From contig NZ_BOOH01000048.1 in the NCBI RefSeq assembly GCF_016863135.1, positions 113,014-177,013 on the forward strand: DNA of 64,000 bases, read 5' to 3'. Positions 1-8,693 of this stretch are shown here, piece after piece. This DNA comes from Planobispora longispora (GTDB lineage Bacteria > Actinomycetota > Actinomycetes > Streptosporangiales > Streptosporangiaceae). The notes under the pieces are model-generated. The model was not told the DNA's origin. It saw nothing but the letters and a program-made list of their open reading frames with translations, and searched no databases. A program made the translations under genes and the position numbers. How positions within the stretch are numbered: position 1 is the first letter of the stretch; every line of letters begins with the position of its first letter.

Positions 1-576
1 GGCGCTGATCAGGGTGACCTCGTCGTGCGCCAGCGGGACGTCGACCAGCAGATTGAAGGTGTTCCACGTGAGGTTGGCGTGGGTCAGCATCGCGCCCTTG
101 GGGCGGCCCGTGGTGCCCGAGGTGTACATGATCAGGCACACCTCGTCCCGGTCCACGGGCTCGTCGATCGGGGCGGGGTCGCCCGCCGCCGCCAGCTCCC
201 CGTGGTCGGCCGGCCGGGCGGAGAGACCCGCGGCGAGCTCCGCGTGCTCGGCCCCCGCCAGGAGGACGGCGGCCCCGGCGTCCCGCAGGATGTAGTCGAG
301 CTCCGGTACGGCCAGGCGGGTGTTGAGCGGCACGAACACCGCGCCCAGCGTCCCGGCCGCGAAGAAGGTCTCCACCAGCGCCGGATGGTTCGCCCCGAGG
401 TACGCGACGCGGTCGCCGCGCCGTACGCCCAGATCGCGCAGGGCCGAGGCGAGCCGGTTCACCCCCGCGTGCAGCTCCCGGTAGGTCGTCCGGCCGCCGC
501 GATGGCTCAGCGCCGTCCGGTCCGGCGTCATCCTCGCCCTGCGCGCCGGCCACGAGCCGAGTCCCTGATTGCGCAT
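1..576 (-). CDS. AMP-binding acyl-CoA synthetase/ligase, N-terminal part (runs off window)
   Basis: This is the first 192 codons of an adenylate-forming enzyme; the rest lies beyond the window start. The signature phosphate-binding loop YTSGTTGRPKG is readable (+ strand about 100-135), preceded by the N-terminal stretch LSHRGGRTTYRELHAGVNRL typical of fatty-acid CoA ligases. Enzymes of this family activate a carboxylic acid with ATP to an acyl-adenylate and transfer it to CoA. The start is the ATG at 576-574. The substrate cannot be told because the C-terminal domain is missing. A PaaX-type regulator remnant lies directly upstream on the same strand, which suggests an aromatic- or fatty-acid catabolic locus before truncation; that link is inference. 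Confidence 0.85.
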   Translation of the reverse strand, partial: MRNQGLGSWPARRARMTPDRTALSHRGGRTTYRELHAGVNRLASALRDLGVRRGDRVAYLGANHPALVETFFAAGTLGAVFVPLNTRLAVPELDYILRDAGAAVLLAGAEHAELAAGLSARPADHGELAAAGDPAPIDEPVDRDEVCLIMYTSGTTGRPKGAMLTHANLTWNTFNLLVDVPLAHDEVTLISA

Positions 577-613
577 CGGCGCTCCTCGACGGACGAGTCA
601 TCCCGCCCTCAAG

Positions 614-880
614 TTAGGCCAATGTCTCACCGCTGTCACCATTGTGCCGAACATTGTCCGGGACGACGTCGAGCAGACCGGCCACGACCTCCGCGGCCCC
701 CGGGCGGAACCGCTCGTGCAGGGCGTGGCACACCCGCTGCGCCTTCTCGGCGGGCCAGCCGCGCGGAAGGTGGCGGACGGGCAGCCGCGGATCGGTCCTG
801 ATGATCCGCAACCACTCGGTGAGCATGGGCAGCGAGCGGGCCAGGTCGCACGCCTGGATCCGGTGGAGAAAGCGGCCGGA
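614..880 (-). pseudogene. C-terminal remnant of a PaaX-family transcriptional regulator
   Basis: The frame ending in TAA at 614-616 is open upstream to beyond 940 but has no usable start. It encodes the C-terminal signature of PaaX regulators: a helical stretch, then DPRLPVRHLPRGWPAEKA, matching the family pattern DPxLPxxLLPxxWPxxxA. The N-terminal winged helix and the middle domain are absent, because the DrrA-like gene begins at 940 on the other strand. PaaX proteins repress phenylacetate or related catabolic operons, which fits the acyl-CoA ligase-type gene directly downstream. I read this as a gene truncated by rearrangement. A short internal ATG (826) could express only about 70 residues. 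The bases between this remnant and the neighbouring genes show nothing else. Confidence 0.5.
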
Positions 881-939
881 GGCCGTGTCAGCGGCCGTGT
901 CAGCACGGCGACGGCCCGGTATCAGCGCGCCCGGCGATC

Positions 940-1893
940 GTGAATGCCATGAACGGTTCAGCCATTGCGGCCTCGGGGCTGCGGAAGGCCTACAAAGACA
1001 AGCCCGTGCTCGACGGCATCGATCTGGACGTCCGGACCGGCACGATCTTCGCCCTCCTCGGGCCGAACGGCGCCGGCAAGACCACGACGGTGAACGTGCT
1101 GACCACGCTGCTGACGCCGGACGCCGGGAAGGTGCTCGTCGCCGGGCACGACGTGGTCACGGAGGCCAAGGCGGTGCGCGCGGCGATCGGCGTCACCGGG
1201 CAGTTCGCCTCGGTGGACAACCTGCTCACCGGCAGGGAGAACCTGCTGATGATGGCGGATCTCCTGCACCTGCCCAAGACGGAGGGCCGGCGGATCACCG
1301 ACCGGCTGCTCGACCGGTTCGACCTGGTCGAGGCGGCGGGCAAGCCGGCGGCGTCCTACTCCGGCGGCATGCGCCGCAAGCTGGACCTCGCCATGACGCT
1401 GGTCGGCGGTCCGCAGATCATCTTCCTGGACGAGCCCACGACGGGACTCGATCCACGCAGCCGCCGCACCATGTGGGAGATCATCCGGGACCTGGTCGCC
1501 GACGGCGCGACCATCTTCCTCACCACCCAGTATCTGGAGGAGGCCGACCAGCTCGCCGACCGCATCGCCGTACTCGATCAGGGACGGCTGGTCGCCGAGG
1601 GCACCGCCGGCGAGCTCAAGCGCCGGATTCCCGGCAGCCATGTCCGGCTCCGGTTCACCAGCCGGCCCGAACTCGACGCCGCGGCGCGAGTCCTGCACGA
1701 GTCCACCGAGGACGGCGATGAACTGACCTTGCGGGTACCCGGCGACGGCGGGGTGAAGTCACTTCGCGCGCTGCTCGATCGGCTCGACGCGCACTCCGTC
1801 GAAGTCGAGGAACTGTCGGTGCACACACCGGACCTGGATGACGTCTTCCTCGCGCTCACCGGTCACGGAAACAAGGAGGTCAACGCACGATGA
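940..1893 (+). CDS. DrrA-like daunorubicin-resistance-type ABC transporter ATP-binding protein
   Basis: The product is a 317-residue nucleotide-binding subunit of an ABC-2 drug exporter. Visible motifs are Walker A GPNGAGKTT, the ABC signature SYSGGMRRKLDLA, Walker B IIFLDEPTTGLD, and the H-loop replaced by Gln in LTTQYLEEAD, as is usual in DrrA proteins. A C-terminal extension after about residue 225 matches the DrrA accessory region. The start is GTG 940 or ATG 949; neither has a clear ribosome-binding site. The stop overlaps the permease start by 4 bp (ATGA), so the two are translationally coupled. The exported compound is unknown. The convergent AfsR-like regulator suggests local control (inference). 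Confidence 0.92.
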   Translation: MNAMNGSAIAASGLRKAYKDKPVLDGIDLDVRTGTIFALLGPNGAGKTTTVNVLTTLLTPDAGKVLVAGHDVVTEAKAVRAAIGVTGQFASVDNLLTGRENLLMMADLLHLPKTEGRRITDRLLDRFDLVEAAGKPAASYSGGMRRKLDLAMTLVGGPQIIFLDEPTTGLDPRSRRTMWEIIRDLVADGATIFLTTQYLEEADQLADRIAVLDQGRLVAEGTAGELKRRIPGSHVRLRFTSRPELDAAARVLHESTEDGDELTLRVPGDGGVKSLRALLDRLDAHSVEVEELSVHTPDLDDVFLALTGHGNKEVNAR

Positions 1894-2651
1894 ACGCCAT
1901 CTCAGCTTCCCTGACGGATTCCGCGACCATGATGCGGCGCAGCTACCGGCATACGATGCGGAATCCGCTGACGCTGCTCAACGCCATCATCATGCCGATC
2001 TTCCTGATGTTCCTCATGGTCTATGTGCTCGGCGGCGGATTCAGCGTCGGTACGGACTACGTCGACTACGCGACGCCAGGGTTGATCATCATGACCATCG
2101 GCTACGGGATCGGCCCCACCGCGACCGGGGTGAACGCCGACATGACGACCGGATTCATCAACCGGCTCCGCGTCATGCACGTGTCCCGGGCCGCGGTGCT
2201 GAACGCGCACGTGGTCGCGACCATGCTCCGGACCCTGGTGGCCATCGCACTCGTCGTCGGGGTCGCGTTCCTGATGGGATTCAGCCCGTCGGCGGGCTTC
2301 CCGGAGTGGCTCGGCGCGATCGGCGTCGTCGTCCTGGCGACACTGGCGATCAGCTGGCTGACCATCGCGGCCGGTCTCGCGGCGAAGACACCGGAGAGCG
2401 CGGGCATCCTCGGCGTCCCGCTGATGCTCCTCCCCTTCCTGAGCAGCGCGTTCGTGCCGGCCGACAAGATGGGACCGGGCGTGCGGGAGTTCGCGGAGTA
2501 CCAGCCGTTCACCCCGATCATCGAGGCCCTGCGCGGGTTCCTGACCGGCACGCCGTCGACGGGCACGACCATCACGGCGATCGCCTGGTGCGCGGGACTC
2601 TCGCTGATCGGCTACCTGTGGGCGCGCAAGTCGTTCACGAAGCGAGCGTGA
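1890..2651 (+). CDS. DrrB-like ABC-2 type transporter permease
   Basis: This 253-residue membrane subunit partners the ATP-binding protein immediately upstream. It shows about six hydrophobic segments (for example LTLLNAIIMPIFLMFLMVYVL near residue 28-48) and the ABC-2 permease pattern ADMTTGFINRLRVM between the second and third segments. It starts at the ATG inside the ATGA overlap at 1890. The last 17 bases overlap the convergent regulator gene. Family knowledge says such pairs export anthracyclines or other hydrophobic compounds and often give self-resistance. No biosynthetic genes are in the window, so the substrate stays open. Confidence 0.92.
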   Translation: MNAISASLTDSATMMRRSYRHTMRNPLTLLNAIIMPIFLMFLMVYVLGGGFSVGTDYVDYATPGLIIMTIGYGIGPTATGVNADMTTGFINRLRVMHVSRAAVLNAHVVATMLRTLVAIALVVGVAFLMGFSPSAGFPEWLGAIGVVVLATLAISWLTIAAGLAAKTPESAGILGVPLMLLPFLSSAFVPADKMGPGVREFAEYQPFTPIIEALRGFLTGTPSTGTTITAIAWCAGLSLIGYLWARKSFTKRA

Positions 2652-5600
2652 TCCCGGCCAGCTCGCGCCAGTCCCGTCGCCGCCCGTCGCGGGTCGCCTC
2701 TGCGAACAGAGTTTCGCCGAGGCGATTCCGCGTCTCCGCGGTGATCCTGGCGACGTCCGGCAGCGAACGGTCCGGCGTGCCGCGCACGACGTCGCTCGCC
2801 GCGAGCAGCCGCACGGCCTGCTCGTACTCACCCTGGCGCAGCGCGAGATCCGCGATCCCGGTCAACATCTCGGCGATCGTCGGCGGATGTATGTGCTCCA
2901 TGTCCGCGACCGAGTGGAACGCCTCGGCCTGATACGCGCGGGCCTTCTCGAGGTCCTCGGTGAGAGAGCCGTCCAGGAACATGGTCATGGCACGGATGGA
3001 GCCCGTCATCTCCGCGCCCAGAACCTCCCGCACCGCGGCCAGGTGCTCGCGTGCCTCGTCCGGCTCGCCGCGCCAGCGCGCCAGCTGCGCCTTCGCGAGC
3101 GCCAGCTCGGCGAGCGTGTCCGGCCAGGCGATCCCGCCCGCGCACCGCTGCGCGTCCGCCATGGCGGACGCGCTGGAGCGCTCATCGCCGAGCAGCCAGT
3201 ACAGCTGGGCCAGCCGCGCCCGCATGCCGACCACGTCCTCGATCGCGCCCGCCTCGGTCAGCGCCACGACCGCCTCTTCGTAGTGCTCACACGCACGTGC
3301 GAACTCACCGCGCATGGCGAGCCGGTCGGCCAGGAAGGTCAGCGACAGCGAGATCCCCATCCGGTCGCCCAGGGCGCGGAACTCGGCGAGGGCGATCTCG
3401 GCGTCGGCGTCCACATCGGTCTCGTCGCCGCCGAGCATGAACCGGAACCGGCCGCGGCTGAGCCTGGCCTGCGCGCGCACCCACGGATCGTCGTCGGCGA
3501 TGAGCGGTTCGAGCGCGGGCAGGAACCCCGTCGGGGCCTGCAGCATCTGCTCCAGCAGCCGGGCGAACCCGAGCAGCGGGTGGCGGGACCCGCTGAGCTG
3601 GGCAAACCGGTGAGCCTCGCGGATCCACTCCTGCGCCCGGTACTGGTCGCCGCCGACCCCGGAGGTCAGGAACAACGTCACCATGAGGTATGCCAGCGCC
3701 CTCACCTCATCGGGCACCTCACCGGGCAGCGAGGCCGCCGCGATGCTCAACTCGGCGCCCTCGGCCCGGTGCCCGCTCAGGTACCAGTACCAGCCCGCGG
3801 CCGCGACCAGCCGCATCGCCTCCGGGGCCCAGCCCTCGGCGATCGCCCCGCGCAGGGCCGCACCGATGTTGTCGTGCTCGGCTCTCAGCGTGGCCAGCCA
3901 TCTCAGCTGCTCGGCCCGGCGCAGGTGCGGCTCGGCCGTCTCGGCCAGCTCGATGAAGCAGGCGAGGTGCGCCCGGCGCGCCGATTCGGTCTCCCCGGCT
4001 TCGTCGAGCCGCTGCGCCGCGTACTCCCTGATGGTGTTGAGCATCCGGTAGCGCGGCGCGTCCTCGCCGTCGGCGAGCAGCAGCGACTTCTCGATCAACG
4101 CGGTCAGCACGTCGAACACGTGCTCCCCGGCGACCCCGTTCCCGCACACCCGTTCGGCCGCCTCCAGGCTCGCCCCGCCGGAGAACACCGAGAGCCGCCG
4201 CAGCACGCCGCGTTCGGCCTCGGTCAGCAGATCCCAGCTCCAGTCCACGACCGCGCGCAGCGTCTTGTGATGGGGAAGCGCCGTACGGCTGCCGCCGGTC
4301 AACAGGCGGAACCGGTCATCGAGCCGGCGTGCCAGCTGATCGACGGACATGGTTCGCAGCCGCGCCGCGGCCAGTTCGATCGCCAGCGGGATCCCGTCGA
4401 GCGCCCGGCAGATCCGTTCCATGGCCGACAAGGTGTGCGCGTCGGAGCCGATGTCCTTGCGCACCAGCTCCGCGCGGTCCCGCAGCAGCCGCACCGCGGG
4501 CGAGGACCCGACCTCGGCGGAGTCCGCCCCCTTCCCGGGCAGCGCGAGCGGCTCGACCTGCCACAACACCTCCCCGGTGATACCGAGCGGTTCCCTGCTC
4601 GTGGCCAGGATCCGCAGCCCCCGGCACTCCCCCAGGAGTCGATCCGCGAAAGCCGCGGCCGCCTCGATCAGGTGCTCGCAGTTGTCCAGGATCAGCAGGA
4701 TCGCGCGCTCGCGGACCGCGGCGATGAGCCGATCCATCGGTTCCCCGCCCCGCGCCTCACCCAGCAACCCCTGGTCACGCAGGCCGAGCGCGCTGAGGGC
4801 GGCCTGCGCCAGCTCACCGCCCGACTGCACCGAGGCCAGTTCGACCAGCCACGCCCCGTCCGGCAGCTCGGCGAGCATCGTCCGCGCGGTCTCGGCGGCC
4901 AGCCTGGTCTTGCCGGAGCCACCCGCCCCCGTCAAGGTGACCAGCCGGTGGTTCATGGCCAGCCCGGCGACCGCGCCGATGTCGGCGTCCTTGCCGACGA
5001 AGCTCGTCAGCTCGGCGCGCAGGTTCGTCCTGCGGTTCTCCGCCCGCTCGCCCAGCTCGCCGCGGAGCAGCGCGGTGTGCAGCGCGGAGAGCTCCGCCGA
5101 CGGATCGGCGCCCAGCTCCTCGGCGAGCAGCTCGCGCGTCCGCTGGTACAGGGTCAGCGCCTCGTTGCCGCGCCCCGCCTCGGCGAGCGCCCGCATCAGG
5201 GCCGCCACGAACCCCTCCCGCAGCGGGTACGCGGCGACCAGCTCGGTCAGCTCGGAGACCAGCTCCGAGCCGCGGCCGAGGCGGATGTCCGCATCCACCC
5301 GGTCCCCGAGCGCGGCGACGTGGAGTTCGTCCAGACGCGCGACCGCGGCGTCGAACGCGTCGCTGTCCTGCAGCGCGATGTCCGCCAGGGCCGTGCCGCG
5401 CCACAGTGCCAGGGCCGAGCGCAGCAGATCCGCCCGCGCCGCGGGCTCGGCGGCACGGGCCTGACCGACCAGGCGCTCGAACCGGCTCACGTCCACGGCG
5501 TCGGGAGCCACGGCCAGCCGGTACCCGCCGGAATCCGCCTCGATCACCCCGTCCGGCAGCACCCTGCGCAGCCTGGACACCAACGCCTGCAGGGCGTTCA

Positions 5601-5778
5601 CTTCGTCCGCGGGCGGCCGCCGCCCCCAGATCCAGTCCACCAGCCTCGCACGCGTGACGATCCGGCCGGGTTCGAGGGCGAGCGCGGCGAGCAGCGCGCG
5701 CAACCGGGCCCCGGGAACCTCCACCACGGCCCCATCGGGGTTCCGGACCTCGAACGGTCCCAGCAATCCAACTCGCAC
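2635..5778 (-). CDS. AfsR/SARP-type transcriptional regulator with NB-ARC ATPase and TPR domains (1)
   Basis: The product is a large regulator of about 1047 residues. From the GTG at 5778 (VRVGLLGPFEVRN) come an OmpR-type winged helix (residues 1-90), a bacterial transcriptional activation domain (about 95-240), an NB-ARC/AAA module with P-loop LTGAGGSGKTRLA and Walker B AILLILDNCEH, and a C-terminal TPR region. The reading frame is open to 6099, but the first 107 codons there look non-coding, and the domain begins exactly at GTG 5778. SARP proteins activate secondary-metabolite or export genes. The nearest candidate target is the convergent DrrAB pair. No phosphorylation or ligand signal can be deduced. 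Confidence 0.9.
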   Translation of the reverse strand: MRVGLLGPFEVRNPDGAVVEVPGARLRALLAALALEPGRIVTRARLVDWIWGRRPPADEVNALQALVSRLRRVLPDGVIEADSGGYRLAVAPDAVDVSRFERLVGQARAAEPAARADLLRSALALWRGTALADIALQDSDAFDAAVARLDELHVAALGDRVDADIRLGRGSELVSELTELVAAYPLREGFVAALMRALAEAGRGNEALTLYQRTRELLAEELGADPSAELSALHTALLRGELGERAENRRTNLRAELTSFVGKDADIGAVAGLAMNHRLVTLTGAGGSGKTRLAAETARTMLAELPDGAWLVELASVQSGGELAQAALSALGLRDQGLLGEARGGEPMDRLIAAVRERAILLILDNCEHLIEAAAAFADRLLGECRGLRILATSREPLGITGEVLWQVEPLALPGKGADSAEVGSSPAVRLLRDRAELVRKDIGSDAHTLSAMERICRALDGIPLAIELAAARLRTMSVDQLARRLDDRFRLLTGGSRTALPHHKTLRAVVDWSWDLLTEAERGVLRRLSVFSGGASLEAAERVCGNGVAGEHVFDVLTALIEKSLLLADGEDAPRYRMLNTIREYAAQRLDEAGETESARRAHLACFIELAETAEPHLRRAEQLRWLATLRAEHDNIGAALRGAIAEGWAPEAMRLVAAAGWYWYLSGHRAEGAELSIAAASLPGEVPDEVRALAYLMVTLFLTSGVGGDQYRAQEWIREAHRFAQLSGSRHPLLGFARLLEQMLQAPTGFLPALEPLIADDDPWVRAQARLSRGRFRFMLGGDETDVDADAEIALAEFRALGDRMGISLSLTFLADRLAMRGEFARACEHYEEAVVALTEAGAIEDVVGMRARLAQLYWLLGDERSSASAMADAQRCAGGIAWPDTLAELALAKAQLARWRGEPDEAREHLAAVREVLGAEMTGSIRAMTMFLDGSLTEDLEKARAYQAEAFHSVADMEHIHPPTIAEMLTGIADLALRQGEYEQAVRLLAASDVVRGTPDRSLPDVARITAETRNRLGETLFAEATRDGRRRDWRELAGITLAS

Positions 5779-6059
5779 GCCAGTAATTGTGCCGAACCAG
5801 GACGACGACTGACGAACCCACTGCTGACGACTGATGAACCCACCGCTGCGGCCCGCGACACACCGCCGCGTCCGTCCCTCCCCACGCACCGCGGTTCCCG
5901 CGCGGCGTCCCCGGTGGCACCGCATCGCGAGGCGGTTCTCACCAGCCGCTTCCAAGGAGGGCACAAGCCGGCTCGAGCACACTGGCGAATCGTCGGCCCG
6001 TCGCCGTCCGGAGGCGCTCTCGGGTGACAGAGCATCCGCGACGGACAGGAAGGCCCAGG

Positions 6060-6515
6060 ATGACGCTCCGCCAGGCATGGGAGGCCCCCGAAGCGTCACT
6101 GTGCCAGCCGTACTCGATGAATGATCTGGGTCTGCCCATCGAGGAGCTCAACCTCACAGTCCGCACCTACAGCTGTCTCAAACGCGCGGGCATCAACACC
6201 TTCGGCGAGCTGACCGCCCGCGAAGAGCGGCGCATACTGGCGATCAAGGGCGTCGAAACCGAGACTCTCGAGGAGATCGAGCGGCGGCTCGCCTCCTTCG
6301 ACCTGACGTTGAAAGCCACCTGGGAAAGCTCGATGCGGGATCCCGTCCACTCCATCGATCACCTTCCGGCGCGACCGGTCTCCGCGGTGGCCTTCCACCC
6401 GGACGGCCGCCTGCTGGCCACCGCCGGCGCGGACGGCACGGCACGCCTGTGGAACATTGGCGACAACGTTCACGATGCGCCCGCGGAACACGTGACCCCC
6501 GCATCCGATCGGTGA
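6060..6515 (+). CDS. Free-standing RNA polymerase alpha-CTD-like protein with one WD40 blade
   Basis: The product has 151 residues. Residues about 24-80 closely resemble the C-terminal domain of RNA polymerase alpha (IEELNLTVRTYSCLKRAGI, then FGEL and TLEEIE). The Arg that contacts UP-element DNA is kept (LTVR), but the usual Asn three residues later is Ser, and the GKKS motif reads ETET, so DNA contacts must differ. After a linker comes a single WD40 repeat (VSAVAFHPDGRLLATAGADG, then ARLWN), followed by a short tail. The start is ATG 6060 with AGGAAGG at 6047-6053. The protein has no alpha N-terminal domain. It may bridge promoter DNA, sigma or polymerase to another factor (inference). A single WD blade is unusual and may mean truncation. 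Confidence 0.75.
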   Translation: MTLRQAWEAPEASLCQPYSMNDLGLPIEELNLTVRTYSCLKRAGINTFGELTAREERRILAIKGVETETLEEIERRLASFDLTLKATWESSMRDPVHSIDHLPARPVSAVAFHPDGRLLATAGADGTARLWNIGDNVHDAPAEHVTPASDR

Positions 6516-6610
6516 GCACCGGGCAGGTCGCGAGTGCGAGAGATGCCGGGCCGTACAGCACGCGTGCTCACAGGGTGACCAGGAGAGTCAGACGGCCGCG
6601 ACGTCCGGCA

Positions 6611-6660
6611 AAACGACGAGATCCCGTCCGATCACTCCGAGCGGACGGGATCTCGCCGTT
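6611..6660. terminator. Bidirectional intrinsic terminator, copy 1 of a shared hairpin
   Basis: A perfect 14-bp stem (6617-6630 with 6642-6655) has an 11-nt loop. It is flanked by AAAA on the left and TTT on the right, so it can end transcription from both sides. The 18-mer at 6616-6633 recurs unchanged at 9452-9469 and 24762-24779, where the hairpin follows a tRNA gene. Here it separates the alpha-CTD gene from the leucine-rich-repeat fragment. Confidence 0.75.
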
Positions 6661-6675
6661 TCCCCGGATGGCGGC

Positions 6676-7151
6676 GTGACCGTCGGCAGGCTCTTCCGAT
6701 TGGCCGCTCTGCTGGCCGCGGCTCTGGCCGCACCGGATGCGATCACCGAGGTGGATCTGTCCGGCGAACGCCTGCACCGCCTCCCCGAAGCGCCCGGCAC
6801 GTTGACCGGCCTCGTCCGGCTCACCCTGCAAGACACCCCGCTGACCGGCCTGGACGGGATCGGCGGCGCCCATCGTCTGCAGTGGCTGTCGATCAGGAAG
6901 ACCCCGGTGGAGTCGCTGGCACCGCTGCTGACCCTGCCGCATCTGACCTACCTGGATGTGTCCTACTGCGCCGGTGTGACGGACTGGCCGATCCTGGCCG
7001 ATCTGCCCGGACTGCAGACGGCGGTGGCGCACGGCTGCCGGTTGCCGGATCAGCTCCGCCGCGGAAGATCGATCTCAGCGAGTTCGGGGGCGAACGCCGC
7101 CGGCTCCTGGTCGCGGCCGTTCCTGAGACGGCTTGCAGGTGGACGCGGTGA
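6676..7151 (+). pseudogene. Leucine-rich-repeat protein fragment with a probable frameshift
   Basis: From GTG 6676 the frame gives about four leucine-rich repeats (ITEVDLSGERLHRLP, LVRLTLQDTPLTGLDGI, LQWLSIRKTPVESL, LTYLDVSYCAGVTDWP). After about 7055 this frame stops looking coding and runs on antisense to the next gene. The neighbouring frame then looks coding up to TGA 7149 (KIDLSEFGGERRRLLVAAVP), so one base appears lost or gained near 7055-7065. The reconstructed product would be about 158 residues. It starts just after the hairpin at 6611-6660. LRR domains mediate protein binding. It could be a decayed piece of a larger LRR protein or a sequencing error. Confidence 0.5.
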
Positions 7152-7158
7152 TCACGGT

Positions 7159-8106
7159 TCAGGACGAACCGATCGGCTCCAACGGAGTCGGTGTGACCTC
7201 CAGCACCACCGTCCGGCCGCTGTGCGCCCGCGCCTCCCACACGAGCCAGTCCTGTCCGACGGCATCGGCGGAGACGGGCTCGTACGACAGGTGGAATGCC
7301 TGCCTCGACTTCCCGTCGAGGAAGTTGACCGTGGGGGCGTCCGGGTCGGCCCTCACCCGCCGGTAGACCACGTCCAGACCGCGTTCGCGTACGTCGGCGA
7401 GCACCTGGGCCACAGTGCGACCGCTGACGGTTACGCCTTCCAGCGCCTCGCCCTCCGCGGTGGCGGCGGCACCCGTCTGGTACGGCTCGCCCGGCCGGGC
7501 CGGGCGGCCCAACTGGGCCCGCACTTCCCCGGTGAACCCGACGGGGATGCGGAAGGCCAGGTGGCAGCCGAGCGCACCGGGCGTGCATCCCTCGGGCTCG
7601 ACGCCGGCGCTGAACTCACCGGCCGGCCCGGAAGGGCCGGGGGCACCGGGGTGGAACATGGGCACGACGGGCTGCCCGACCAGGCTGGGGGAGGCCGGCA
7701 CCAGTTCCAGGGTGACGTCCAGCCCCAAGGACTCGAAGCCCTCGCGGTACCTCTCGTGCTCGGCCAACGGATCCTTGATCCGGGCCACCCAGTTCCCTCC
7801 CTCCTGGACGATGTCGATGGCGGCGCTGGCGTAGGACTTCGCGCCGGCGGCGCCACCCGGGACGAGGCTCGGACCGAGCACGGCGGCCATCACGGCCCCT
7901 ACCAGGACCGCGGCGCCGGCCGCCACCCGCCACGCCGTTCCCGCGCGCATGGTGCCGATCAGCCCGGGGAGCCGCCGCCGGACTCCCCGAGGGGTTCGCG
8001 CGATGTGTCGGGTGGGCGGCTCCCACCCGACGGCCCGGGCCAGCTCGTCGGGGTCGCGCAGGGGGATCCGGGACCTCATCTTCTCCAGCACTTCGAGTTC
8101 ATTCAT
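7159..8106 (-). CDS. Membrane-anchored protein coupled to an ECF sigma factor; putative anti-sigma factor
   Basis: The product has 315 residues: a cytoplasmic N-terminus of about 55 residues, one membrane segment (WRVAAGAAVLVGAVMAAVLG) and a long extracytoplasmic part. The start at 8106 overlaps the sigma factor stop by 8 bases, so the two genes are co-translated. This arrangement, with a single membrane span after a short cytoplasmic head, is what regulators of ECF sigma factors usually look like. I do not see the HxxxCxxC zinc anti-sigma motif, so the anti-sigma role is inferred from position and topology only. Similar sigma-linked proteins of unknown function are common in Streptosporangiaceae. 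Confidence 0.8.
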   Translation of the reverse strand: MNELEVLEKMRSRIPLRDPDELARAVGWEPPTRHIARTPRGVRRRLPGLIGTMRAGTAWRVAAGAAVLVGAVMAAVLGPSLVPGGAAGAKSYASAAIDIVQEGGNWVARIKDPLAEHERYREGFESLGLDVTLELVPASPSLVGQPVVPMFHPGAPGPSGPAGEFSAGVEPEGCTPGALGCHLAFRIPVGFTGEVRAQLGRPARPGEPYQTGAAATAEGEALEGVTVSGRTVAQVLADVRERGLDVVYRRVRADPDAPTVNFLDGKSRQAFHLSYEPVSADAVGQDWLVWEARAHSGRTVVLEVTPTPLEPIGSS

Positions 8107-8689
8107 CTGCGGGGTCTCCCATGGATCTGCGGATCTTGGTCCGGGCTCGGTTGACCCGTGAGCGCACGGTGCCCACGGGGAGGCCCAGGACGTCGGCGAC
8201 CTGCTGGTAGGTCAGCTCACCCCAGGCGGTCAGGAGAAGAACGTCGCGGTCCTCCTTGCGCAGGCCCGCCAGGGCGGCTGACAAACGGACGGTCTCCGCA
8301 GCGGCCGTGACGCGGTCGGCGACCACGTCGGCGTGGCCCTCCAGCACCGGGTCGACGCCGGTACGGGCTAGCGCCCGGTAGAACCGGGTCTCCGATCTGT
8401 GGTGGCGGCGGATCAGGTTGGTGGTTATCCGCCACAGCCAGGCTCGCACGTCGCCCCGGGTGGAGTCGTATCCTTCCCGGCCGCGGAAGGCCTGGTGGAA
8501 CGTCTCCGCCACGATGTCGTCGGCGAGGTCGCCGCCGAGGCGGCGGGCCGCGTACCGGTGCAGCGGTGGAGCGTGCCGCCGGAACAGCTCACCGAAGCAG
8601 CGGGGGTCGTTCAGGGACGCAGCGACCAATGATGCGTCGTCCCGTTCCTGGTAGGTCGCATCAAGGGGGGCCATGTACGCCTTTCTCAT
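8099..8689 (-). CDS. RNA polymerase sigma factor, ECF subfamily
   Basis: The product is a 196-residue group 4 sigma factor. Region 2 is visible as FGELFRRHAPPLHRYAARRL to RAWLWRITTNLIRRHHR (residues about 32-100). Region 4 has the helix-turn-helix LTYQQVADVLGLPVGTVRSRVNRAR near the C-terminus. It starts at ATG 8689 behind AGGGGG; an in-frame ATG five codons later is an alternative. It directs core polymerase to a small regulon, presumably when released by the membrane protein encoded 8 bp downstream. The decayed IS30 element lies just upstream, so its promoter region may have been shortened by the insertion (inference). Confidence 0.93.
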   Translation of the reverse strand: MRKAYMAPLDATYQERDDASLVAASLNDPRCFGELFRRHAPPLHRYAARRLGGDLADDIVAETFHQAFRGREGYDSTRGDVRAWLWRITTNLIRRHHRSETRFYRALARTGVDPVLEGHADVVADRVTAAAETVRLSAALAGLRKEDRDVLLLTAWGELTYQQVADVLGLPVGTVRSRVNRARTKIRRSMGDPADE

Positions 8690-8693
8690 CGGA

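Noticed and set aside
2887..6027. Very long open frame on the plus strand opposite the first AfsR-like gene
   Set aside because: It is antisense to a gene with complete domains. Its translation is Arg/Gln/Pro-rich without any recognisable domain, which is the typical shadow in high-GC DNA.
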